DNA of 64,000 bases, from assembly GCA_013397845.1 (NCBI GenBank), contig VZTG01002058.1, positions 1 to 64,000 on the forward strand, read 5' to 3'. Below, in pieces: positions 10,875 to 18,415 of the stretch. The stretch is from Melanocharis versteri (Eukaryota; Chordata; Aves; Passeriformes; Melanocharitidae). Made by a program: the position numbers and the translations under genes. The notes below the pieces were generated by a model that had not been told where the DNA came from, searched no databases, and saw only the letters and a list, made by a program, of their open reading frames with translations. How positions within the stretch are numbered: the first letter of the stretch is position 1; every line of letters begins with the position of its first letter.

Positions 10875-12638
10875 ATGGGTTCTAAGTTGTCTGCACCGCA
10901 GAGGGAGTTTTATTACCAAGTTGTGGGTACCCTGGTGGGTGGGGGGAAGAAATTTTCAAAGGGAAGAGTCAAGAAATTGACTCGGTGGGTTTTTGCTACT
11001 TTCCCCTCTATCTCTTCGCAGTCGGTGGGGAGTCTCGCTTTTTGGAATGGGGTTGGGGCATGGCTTGTCTCACTCCAAAGAATGGGAAATGAGAACTTAG
11101 GCGAGCTCCTACCGACTGTGATTTTAGTTTGTGAGGTTTTAACTGCCAGAGGGAAAGTTGCGAAAACTCCACAATCCCCAAGTTCTACCCCTGTTCCTTG
11201 TCCCTCATCCCCAAAACCCTTTTCCCCTACGCTGCGGAGATCGGGAGGAGCAGACCGCGATAAAGCGCAGGGCTGCTACCGACTCCCTGGCTCCCCTGGT
11301 CTCTCGCAGCACCCTTGCCGCAGCGGGCGTCACGAACCCGTCGCGGATCCTTCCCTAAATCCCTCTTTCCCAGTTCGTGAATTCCCCAGTTCTACTCAAA
11401 ATGGCGTTCCCCGTCCTTGTCCCTCAACCTTGCCCCAAGATGGCGGTCGCCACGTGGCGGCCCCATCCCCCTCTTCCCCTTCCCAGAATCCCTCGTGTTT
11501 GTGTCCCCTTCCTGTTCCGGCACGTTCCCCGCCTTTTCCAGTTGTAGGCGTTCACTCTCCTCCTAACTCCGCCCAAGTTTCCTGCTCCGCCCCTTGTCCT
11601 GCCTCTTCCGTTCTTGACCCCGCCCCTTCTCTTCCCACTTCCGGTTCTCACGGTTGCACATCCGGTTCCCACGCTCCCTATACCGGATGTGATGCCGATG
11701 AGGCCCGGAACCGGGAACAGGCCCCAGCTCCGTATGCCGCGCCGGTTGCTTACAACTGGCATGGCCAGAACCCCTCGTGGAGGCCCTTCGAATCGAACGT
11801 TCTCCAACAAGTTTGTAAAATCCAGAGGGAATTTGGGAGGGAAAGCTCTTATTTTAAGAACTTTTTAAAAGCAACCTTAACCAATAACACCATGGTTCCT
11901 AGTGATATTAAGAGCCTGTTTTCATGCCTCTTGACTCCCTCCGAGTTCCAAATGTGGAACTCAGATTGGAGACGAGAGTTGGTTGCCCTCCTCCCCATCT
12001 TTCTCCAGGATTTTCCAGACGCGGGCCTCACAATAGACCACCTTTGTGGTGAGGGGTTGTTCTCGAAACCTCAGGATCAAGCACGCCTGATACCTGAGGA
12101 GGTTTTGAACAGCATTCGGGACATTGCGGAGTGTGTCTTTGCACAATTACCCCCTAAATCGGGACCGATCATTGAGTACACCCAAATTAAGCAGGGGATT
12201 AATGAAACCTTTGTGGATTTCATTGATCGCCTGCGGGTGGCGGTAGAAAAGCAAGTTGAGGATGCCCAAACTAGGGAGCGAATTTTAATATCATTAGCGA
12301 AAGCTAATTCCAATGACGCTTGCCGAAGGGTCATTTTAGCTCTACCCTTCGAACCGCCACCAACCCTAACACAAATGATAAAGGCGTGTTCCCTCCAAAT
12401 TTCAATTAGCAATCCGGCCCCAAATTCAGCTTCAAACACTAATAGAAAAGGGGGAATTATGGGCGGGCCCAAGGCGGAAGTGGGGGCAGTGAAAAACCCA
12501 ACTTTTCTTATATGCCACCGATGTGGGAGGAGCGGACACATTGCCCGTTACTGCAGGGTTCCCATTCCAACGGGACGACCAATTAATAAGACCCTGTCTG
12601 AGCATGTGTCCGCAGGTCAGCAGCAGCAGGGAAACTAA
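10875..12638 (+). CDS. gag: Gag polyprotein (587 aa), open
   Basis: Gag builds the virus particle. I start it at the ATG at 10875, which has G at -3 and G at +4 and gives an MGSKLS N-terminus suited to myristoylation. The open frame continues upstream but has no better ATG. Residues 1-95 are a matrix-like domain with a basic patch (KKFSKGRVKK). Residues about 95-290 are a long Pro/Ser-rich linker in which I see no PTAP or PPxY late motif. Capsid follows, with the major homology region at residues 440-453 (Q-G-x2-E-x4-F-x2-R-L pattern intact). Nucleocapsid has one CCHC knuckle at 547-560 (CHRCGRSGHIARYC); betaretroviruses usually have two. The frame ends at a TAA directly after the slippery heptamer. 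No stop or frameshift interrupts it. Confidence 0.93.
   Translation: MGSKLSAPQREFYYQVVGTLVGGGKKFSKGRVKKLTRWVFATFPSISSQSVGSLAFWNGVGAWLVSLQRMGNENLGELLPTVILVCEVLTARGKVAKTPQSPSSTPVPCPSSPKPFSPTLRRSGGADRDKAQGCYRLPGSPGLSQHPCRSGRHEPVADPSLNPSFPVREFPSSTQNGVPRPCPSTLPQDGGRHVAAPSPSSPSQNPSCLCPLPVPARSPPFPVVGVHSPPNSAQVSCSAPCPASSVLDPAPSLPTSGSHGCTSGSHAPYTGCDADEARNREQAPAPYAAPVAYNWHGQNPSWRPFESNVLQQVCKIQREFGRESSYFKNFLKATLTNNTMVPSDIKSLFSCLLTPSEFQMWNSDWRRELVALLPIFLQDFPDAGLTIDHLCGEGLFSKPQDQARLIPEEVLNSIRDIAECVFAQLPPKSGPIIEYTQIKQGINETFVDFIDRLRVAVEKQVEDAQTRERILISLAKANSNDACRRVILALPFEPPPTLTQMIKACSLQISISNPAPNSASNTNRKGGIMGGPKAEVGAVKNPTFLICHRCGRSGHIARYCRVPIPTGRPINKTLSEHVSAGQQQQGN
12629..12635 (+). promoter_or_regulatory. 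-1 frameshift site gag to pro (GGGAAAC)
   Basis: G GGA AAC is set in the gag frame as X XXY YYZ and is followed at once by the gag TAA. A -1 slip enters the pro frame, which is open from 12635. Nine bases further on, AGCGC (12645-12649) and CCAC (12653-12656) can pair with GTGG (12680-12683) and GCGCT (12684-12688), giving a bulged stem at the usual distance. The stem was found by eye only. Confidence 0.85.
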
Positions 12639-13513
12639 GCGGTCAGCGCGAGCCACCTCCGCACGAGGAGAAAAATAGAGTGGGCGCTTCGAGACGGTGG
12701 ATTGCCGGCAACATCGACAAGGCGATCCAAGACAGGACATTACTTACCGGACATGACATTAATAAAGAAAAAGACCTTGAAAGAGACTTACCTTGGTGGG
12801 CGCCGGGACAACGTCTGCACGTGAAGACGACCCGCTCATACCAACTGGCGTCCCACCGGTGGACTTTAATCTCCGTAACCCTTGTGCAAAAATGCTGTTA
12901 TATACCGGACATGACGACGGTGTTTGTGGTTGGGGACACCCAGCAGACGCCGCGGGGGATAGAGGTTTCCCCTGAGCTGGTTGTGGTCGGCTCGGATGGA
13001 AACTTCTTCCTCCTGGTGCGGACGATCTGCCCTCCCCTCTTCCTACCAAGCAGCCAAATCATCGCACAAGCCTTGCCTTTGCCAAGCCTTCTACCGCGAG
13101 AGGGCGACCCAGTCGTCGTCTCGTGGGCAGAAGTGGTAGGGAGAGACAAGCCCCTGCTGGAATGTCGGGTCCAGCAGGGAGCAGACAAATTTGTCACCGA
13201 AGGGATGGTAGACACAAGGGCAGATGTGACGGTCATCCCGATTTCAAAGTGGCCGTCACATTGGGAGAGGCAAATAAACGGCACAATCACCGGGATCGGG
13301 GGGACTGAATTGGCTACCCAATCTGCAAAACCAATTCGAATCGAGGGGCCCGAGGGCAGGGTCGCTACAATAAAGCCGTTTATATTAGACACCAAATTTA
13401 CACTATGGGGACGCGACGCCATGTCGCAGTGGGGCACCACCATCAACATAAGCCCTGCTGAATGGGGTTTTCCCGGGAGGCCACTGACGTGGAGTGCGGC
13501 GCCCAAAAACTGA
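12635..13513 (+). pseudogene. pro: Pro: dUTPase-like domain plus retropepsin with altered active site
   Basis: Made as a Gag-Pro fusion by the -1 shift, so it needs no ATG of its own. The first half resembles a betaretroviral dUTPase domain: a strand-rich stretch ends in an SSQIIAQALPLP block like the last conserved dUTPase motif, but the catalytic motif around the usual Gly-Val-Ile-Asp is not recognisable, so this part is probably inactive. The second half is a retroviral aspartic protease, with VSWAEVV near its start and a late LWGRD block. The catalytic triplet at 13211-13219 reads Asp-Thr-Arg; the family has Gly in the third place, so activity is doubtful. The frame is otherwise open. No G-patch domain follows the protease, unlike several betaretroviruses. 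It ends with a TGA inside the start of pol. Confidence 0.85.
13465..13471 (+). promoter_or_regulatory. -1 frameshift site pro to pol (GGGTTTT)
   Basis: G GGT TTT is set in the pro frame as X XXY YYZ and lies four bases after the last stop of the pol frame (TGA 13459-13461), so a slip here enters an uninterrupted RT frame. A small CCAC/GTGG hairpin (13481-13492) starts nine bases downstream. A second candidate, CAAAAAC at 13504-13510, fits the rule less well. Confidence 0.7.
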
Positions 13514-16125
13514 ATTGGAGAACTGATTCGCCAGTTTGGGTGGATCAGTGGCCGCTACCAACAGAAAAATTGACCGCACTCCGCGCTCTCATGCAAGAGC
13601 AATTGGAGAAGGGCAACATCGAGCCTTCTCACAGTCCCTGGAATTCGCCCATTTTTGTCATCAAGAAGCCAGGGAAGGATAGATGGCGGCTCTTGCACGG
13701 CTTGCGCCAGATTAACAACGTAATAGAAGACATGGGTCCACTGCAGCCTGGTATGCCATCGCCAGCGCTGCTTCCCCGAAAGTGGAAGATTGCGGTCCTT
13801 GACATCAAGGACTGCTTCTTCCACATTCCTCTCCACCCCGATGATATGCTGTGGTTTGCCTTCTCAGTTCCTTCTTTGAACCGAGAAGCTACCATGGAGA
13901 GGTACCACTGGCGAGTCCTCCCGCAAGGGATGAAGAACTCTCCTACCATCTGCCAGTGGTACGTCTCCAGAATTCTGTCCCCGGTCCGCACCGCGGCAAA
14001 AAATTCCATCATACTTCACTATATGGATGATATCCTAATCTGCTGCCCCAATCGCAAACACCTGGAGACCATCTTACGAAAAGTCATCAGAGCCCTGGAA
14101 GCTCAAGGTTTTGAGCTTCAGGAAAACAAAATCCAATTTACAGCTCCATGGAAATACTTGGGATTGCTAATTTCAGACACTACTATACGACCGCAAAGAC
14201 TGGTCATCAATGAAAACCCTAGAACATTACAGGAGTTACACGAATTATGCGGGAGTTTGAATTGGGTCAGGCCCTGGCTGGGCTTAACAACTGAGGATCT
14301 CTCCCCTCTCTTCAATTTATTGGAGGGAGGGGGAGAGTTATCCTCGCCCAGGGTCCTGACCCAAGGAGCAAAAAGGGCCATCGCCAGAGCAGCGCAGGCG
14401 ATGTCGAACCGGCAAGCGAACCGGTGTGAGCCAAGTCAGCCATTCCAACTCATCGTAATGGGTAAGATGCCACACCTCCATGCCCTGATTTTCCAGTGGG
14501 ATGCGGAGGCTGGGGATCCCCTCTTGATCATAGAGTGGGTATTCCTGCCTCATAAACCATCCAAGAGCATCACCACGCCACAAGAGCTGATGGCACAACT
14601 TGTCATCAAAGGACGTGCGCGACTCCGCACGCTGGCAGGGTGTGATTTCACAAACATCATTTTACCAATTAATTCGGAGCAATTGGAGTTTTTAATGCAA
14701 AACAATGTAAATTTACAATACGCATTAGACAGCTACTCCGGTCAAGTTTCGTGCCACAAACCAAAACATAGATTATTTAACGAAACTTTCAAATTACTTC
14801 CGAAAGAGGTCCAGAGCAGGACACCCCTCAAGGATGCTCTGACCATTTTTACCGACGGCTCAGGGAAATCCCACAAGTCAGTCATGACTTGGAGGGATCC
14901 AATGATGCAGCAGTGGGAAACTGACGTCGAGGTGGTCGAAGGATCACCACAAGTTGCAGAGTTAGCAGCCGTCGTCAGGGCATTCAAATGATTTTCTGGA
15001 CCCATCAATTTGGTTACAGATTCTGCATATGTGGCCGGAGTAGTCATGAGGGCAGAGGGGGCCCTCCTAAAAGAAGTCACGAATGAAAAAATATTCATTT
15101 TGCTCTCGCAATTAATAGATATTCTTTCCCACTGAGAGCAACCATTCTATATCATGCATGTGAGATCACACACAGACCTACCCGGCTTTATTGCTGAGGG
15201 GAACCAGCGTGCAGACCAATTGGCCATGTCTGCTCAATTGGCAAATCTCCCACATATCTTCAAGCAGGCAAAAGTGAGTCACGCGATGTTCCATCAAAAT
15301 GTGCCGGCCTTGATCCGGATGTTCCACCTATCCCGGAGTCAGGCCAAAGCTATAGTGGCGACATGCCCCAGCTGCCAATCATACCAAGTTCCATCTTTTG
15401 GCGGCGGGGTGAACCCGAGAGGGCTGAACAGTGGGGAGGTGTGGCAAATGGATGTTACCCACGTGCCCGAATTTGGCAGACTAAAATATGTGCACGTGTC
15501 TATTGACACGTTCTCGGGTGCCACCTACGCTACGGCTCACACCGGGGAGCGATCCGCCGACGTAAAGAAACATCTCATACAGGCCTTCGCTGCTCTCGGC
15601 ATTCCAAAAGAACTCAAAACAGATAATGGTCCAGCATACATATCCAGGGATTTTGCGGCCTTCTGCCAGGAGTGGGGGATCAAGCACACCACGGGAATTC
15701 CCCACTCCCCCACGGGTCAAGCTATAATAGAAAGGGCGCACCAATCCCTGAAGAGAATGCTCCACCGACAAAGTCATACTGTGAAGACATGCTCCCCAAC
15801 ACTTAGACTGTGTAAAGCTTTATTTACTTTGAACTTTCTCAACGGAACATTTGAGGATGACCAACCACCTATTTTCAGACACTTCATGAACGATAGAAAA
15901 CAAAAACTAAAAGAACAACCATTGGTGTTAATACGGGACCCAAAATCACAGGAAGTTGAAGGCCCATTCAAATTGGTTACCTGGGGGAGGGGATACGCCA
16001 GTGTCTCCACCCCAGGAGGACCGAAATGGGTCCCAGCGAAATGGGTCAAGCCTTATGCCCCAGTTTCAATGGGGAAAGACCTTAAACCTATTTATTTCAA
16101 CTGGAAAAGGAGGCAGAAGTGGTAG
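13471..16125 (+). pseudogene. pol: Pol: reverse transcriptase, RNase H with two nonsense codons, integrase
   Basis: One reading frame throughout. RT comes first: the first catalytic Asp is in LDIKDCFFHIPLHPDD (Asp codon 13801), LPQGMKNSPT follows, and the active site is YMDD (14020-14031). RNase H has its first Asp at 14854 (TDGSG) and its Glu at 14959. The frame is then broken by TGA at 14989-14991. The third acidic residue (15019) and the His-loop lie beyond it, and a second TGA at 15133-15135 falls between them. Integrase is intact: an HHCC zinc domain (HAMFH and CPSC), then the catalytic Asp at 15451, Asp at 15622 and Glu at 15730, the last two 35 residues apart, and a full C-terminal domain ending at TAG. 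Both breaks are TGA, as often left by CpG decay. RT could still be made as a shortened product; integrase could not without readthrough. Confidence 0.93.
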
Positions 16126-16168
16126 GAACGAGGAAAAGTGTTGAGTTAGGTTTATTATTAAGTTCCGT

Positions 16169-16184
16169 TATTCTTCTCTCCTAG
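16169..16184 (+). promoter_or_regulatory. Candidate splice acceptor before the small ORF
   Basis: A pyrimidine tract (tattcttctctcc) ends in TAG at 16182-16184. The next bases are AA and then the ATG of the 95-codon ORF. A branch-site-like A-rich stretch lies just upstream. Joined to the donor at 10775, it would make this ATG the first strong start of a subgenomic mRNA. Confidence 0.6.
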
Positions 16185-16186
16185 AA

Positions 16187-16474
16187 ATGGTCCCTCATTG
16201 GGTTTTGTATGTGGTTGCTGGTTTCCAGCCCTTCCTGCGAGTGGATGGTGTTCCATTGCAAGAGAGATTGGATGAGAGTCAATGGATGCCAGAAATTAAC
16301 TATCCAATGAGGGAGAGGATGGAACCCTTGAAAATGAAAGTCTTTATGGATTGGGACCTTTCTAGGGAAAACGCTGTTGTCCTTGGTTTTGTACTGGGAT
16401 TTTCAGTCACCCTCGTGTGTATTACCCTAAGATATTTGTTTACACGATTGTCTGTTCTCCTCTCCCAGAGATGA
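16187..16474 (+). CDS. Small transmembrane ORF between pol and env, unknown function (95 aa)
   Basis: I do not recognise this protein. It starts in a strong context (A at -3, G at +4), three bases after a good splice acceptor. Residues 1-15 are fairly hydrophobic (WVLYVVAGF). The middle is polar and Met-rich. Residues about 62-84 form one clear transmembrane helix (AVVLGFVLGFSVTLVCITL), followed by a short basic tail with three Arg. It has three Cys or fewer and no N-glycosylation sequon that I can see. Its TGA overlaps the env ATG as ATGA, in the -1 frame relation, so env could be reached by reinitiation or leaky scanning from the same mRNA. No stop interrupts it. It could be a viral accessory membrane protein, or a remnant of an older env N-terminus left by recombination. 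Neither beta- nor alpharetroviruses are known to me to carry such a gene here. Confidence 0.5.
   Translation: MVPHWVLYVVAGFQPFLRVDGVPLQERLDESQWMPEINYPMRERMEPLKMKVFMDWDLSRENAVVLGFVLGFSVTLVCITLRYLFTRLSVLLSQR
16451..16468 (+). promoter_or_regulatory. Candidate env splice acceptor
   Basis: The tract tctgttctcctctcccag ends in CAG two bases before the env ATG at 16471. It is pyrimidine-rich and lies inside the end of the small ORF. Use of this site rather than the one at 16184 would give an env-only mRNA, so the two acceptors could set the ratio of the two proteins. Confidence 0.65.
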
Positions 16475-17868
16475 CCCTTCGCCTGATCCTATTCGTGGTT
16501 TCAGCGGCCAGTGTCATCATCGATTCCACCCCCTGGATCATCCCGCAACCGCGGCAGAATGTCTGGAGACTGCTGGCAGAAGCCCTTCACCAGGACCATC
16601 TTTGTCTTAATACGGCCGACCCTTCCAACCCTATGTCGACCTGCCTGGTGGGGATCCCTCTTTTAGAAAAGAATTACCCTTCCGACCTACTTTCTTTTAA
16701 ATCCCGTATGAATCAGGTGATTCAGCGGTGGAGGAGGTCCTTCATTGGCTATCGAATCACCAGGCCTCCACCACCCCCACCGACTCCAGTAATCAATCCC
16801 TTCGAGTTGTGGGGAGACTGGGTGAAGGACCTCCCCCATTTGGCCGCTGAACCTTCTGATTTCGAGCTTTTAAGTTCTTCGTTTGCCCCCAGTTGTGTTC
16901 ATTTTGCGTTTACCCCTGAAAAGCAGACCAAGTCCTATTCGTATATGGTGCAGCATAAGGAAAAATTCCAAGCTGCACAATGGTGTCAGAACGTCGCACA
17001 CGTGCAGATGCCTTCCACTTGGAATCATATTCCAAGGAAGTTACCAAGGGGCATCTTCTTAGTGTGTGGAGATAGGGCTTGGGCAGGCATCCCCTCTCGC
17101 CTTCTAGGAGGGCCTTGCACATTAGGGCAACTGTCCCTGTTTACCCCCAACCAAACAGTAGTGAATATTCTTAAGCAAAACGATACTAATTCGGCTCGAA
17201 AAAGGAGAAATGTTGAAGATTTGGCCCCAGATTGTGATTCTAATGTATATCATTGGCCACACCATGAGAGGGCTGCCATGTCATTGTTTTTGCCGTGGGT
17301 TGCAGCCGCAAAATCGTTCGGGGAATTGGGACATTTGGAATGTTGGGTGGTAAAGCAGGCCAATCTTACTTCAGCTGCCCTAAGCGATCTCCTGGAGGAC
17401 GAGGAGATAACTAGGCGGGCAACCCTTCAGAATAGGGCGGCCATCGACTATTTGTTGCTCCTCCATCACCATCAGTGCGAGGAATTTGAAGGGCTCTGCT
17501 GCTTCAATTTAACATCCAAAGCTCCGGACATTCGCCAGACGATCAGCAGGATGCAAGGGATGATCCATGAAATAAAGCAAGGGACTGATGACTGGGCCGC
17601 CAACCTTCTTTCAGGACTGGGGCTCTCTGGGTGGTGGAGCTCTTTAGTTAAGGACATTTTACTCATTATCGTTGTCATCCTTCTTATTTGTATTTCCCTC
17701 AAAGTTTTCAAATATTTTTTGTTTAGTGAAAAAGGGGGAGATGTTGGGGTGGCCCAGACGGCGTTCTCTATGAAGCTGTATGATGTTGAATGGAAGGACT
17801 ACTCCCCTGAGGGAAGTAACCTTGGGGAAGAGCCTGAAGGGCACCCCGCCCACGACATGTCCATCTAA
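16471..17868 (+). CDS. env: Env glycoprotein precursor (465 aa), open, tail encoded in the 3' LTR
   Basis: Env mediates receptor binding and membrane fusion. I chose the ATG at 16471 because it follows an acceptor and opens with a signal peptide (LRLILFVVSAASV). SU is short, about 245 residues, and ends at a furin site RKRR (17197-17208). A CGDRAW block and GGPCTLG precede it, which I associate with alpharetroviral SU. TM has a cysteine-flanked internal hydrophobic fusion region (17233-17346), CX6CC with Cys at 17476 and CC at 17497-17502, and a membrane span near 17644-17725. Four N-X-S/T sequons are visible, two on each side of the cleavage site. The cytoplasmic tail is long: the last 127 nt lie within U3. 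No stop or frameshift interrupts it, so a protein is possible. Confidence 0.92.
   Translation: MTLRLILFVVSAASVIIDSTPWIIPQPRQNVWRLLAEALHQDHLCLNTADPSNPMSTCLVGIPLLEKNYPSDLLSFKSRMNQVIQRWRRSFIGYRITRPPPPPPTPVINPFELWGDWVKDLPHLAAEPSDFELLSSSFAPSCVHFAFTPEKQTKSYSYMVQHKEKFQAAQWCQNVAHVQMPSTWNHIPRKLPRGIFLVCGDRAWAGIPSRLLGGPCTLGQLSLFTPNQTVVNILKQNDTNSARKRRNVEDLAPDCDSNVYHWPHHERAAMSLFLPWVAAAKSFGELGHLECWVVKQANLTSAALSDLLEDEEITRRATLQNRAAIDYLLLLHHHQCEEFEGLCCFNLTSKAPDIRQTISRMQGMIHEIKQGTDDWAANLLSGLGLSGWWSSLVKDILLIIVVILLICISLKVFKYFLFSEKGGDVGVAQTAFSMKLYDVEWKDYSPEGSNLGEEPEGHPAHDMSI
17728..17741 (+). other. Polypurine tract
   Basis: gaaaaagggggaga abuts the TG start of the 3' LTR and would prime plus-strand synthesis. 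It lies inside the env frame and so also encodes part of the cytoplasmic tail. Confidence 0.9.
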
Positions 17869-18409
17869 CTGGTCTCTCCTCCCTTTCTCCTCCCATTCCA
17901 CGCCTTTGTTACACCCCTTATGCATATGTATCAGTTGCCAGAGAATTCTGTGTTCTCTGTTCCCTGATTTGTCAAGTTGTTGCTACCCACCCCCTGAGAC
18001 ACGATTGGTTCCTTTGTATTACGTTTCTATGTATCATTGGTTCTTGTGTAACCCCGCCTTCCCTGAGATTGTTTATAACCCCTTGTTTCCCAGGCTCTGG
18101 GTTCTTTGCCTGGGCTCCCTCCTGTCCCCACGTCACCTGGCCATCCGGTCGGGGGAATAAAGGACTAGGAACTGCACCTGGGCTTTGAGTCCTCCTTCAC
18201 CCTTCACCTGCGCGCCTGCCTCCTGCTACATCCGTGGTGCTGCTCGTGGCTTCACAGCCTGGTGGCCAAGACCTTAGAGTTTGCCTCGGGTCTCTTCAGG
18301 GAGCTACGAGGTCTGGAGTTCCTCACCGCGGAGGACTCGGAACACACCTCATCTTGTCGCTCCTGGCTTGCCAGCCGGGCCTTGAAGAGCAAGCCGAGAG
18401 GCAGCGGCA
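17742..18409 (+). repeat. 3' LTR (668 bp)
   Basis: It matches the 5' LTR apart from three substitutions and a 2-bp deletion. TATA lies at 18072-18078. It ends GGCAGCGGCA and is followed by host sequence gcagtc. The first 127 bp encode the end of Env. Confidence 0.97.
18156..18161 (+). terminator. Polyadenylation signal of the provirus
   Basis: AATAAA in the 3' LTR, in the same place as in the 5' copy. It would end all viral transcripts about 15-20 bases downstream. Confidence 0.8.
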
Positions 18410-18415
18410 GCAGTC
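18410..18415. repeat. Right target-site duplication of the provirus
   Basis: gcagtc, matching the left flank gcagac at five of six positions. Confidence 0.7.

Larger units (their letters stand above)
9805..18409 (+). mobile_element. Full-length betaretrovirus-like endogenous provirus with alpha/gamma-type env
   Basis: An 8605-bp provirus bounded by direct LTRs that begin TG and end CA. In order it holds the 5' LTR, a tRNA-Lys-type primer binding site, a splice donor, gag, pro and pol in three frames linked by two -1 slippery sites, a 95-codon membrane ORF, env, a polypurine tract and the 3' LTR. The Lys primer site, 6-bp target duplication and separate pro frame fit class II (ERVK, betaretrovirus-like) elements. 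Env belongs to a different type, pointing to past recombination. LTR divergence is about 0.45 percent (3 substitutions in some 668 aligned bases, plus one 2-bp indel), so the insertion is young. Visible damage is limited to an altered protease active site and two nonsense codons in RNase H. Confidence 0.95.

Noticed and set aside
13504..13510. CAAAAAC just before the pro stop as the pro-pol slip site
   Set aside because: The first base breaks the X XXY YYZ rule, and GGGTTTT upstream fits better; kept only as an alternative.
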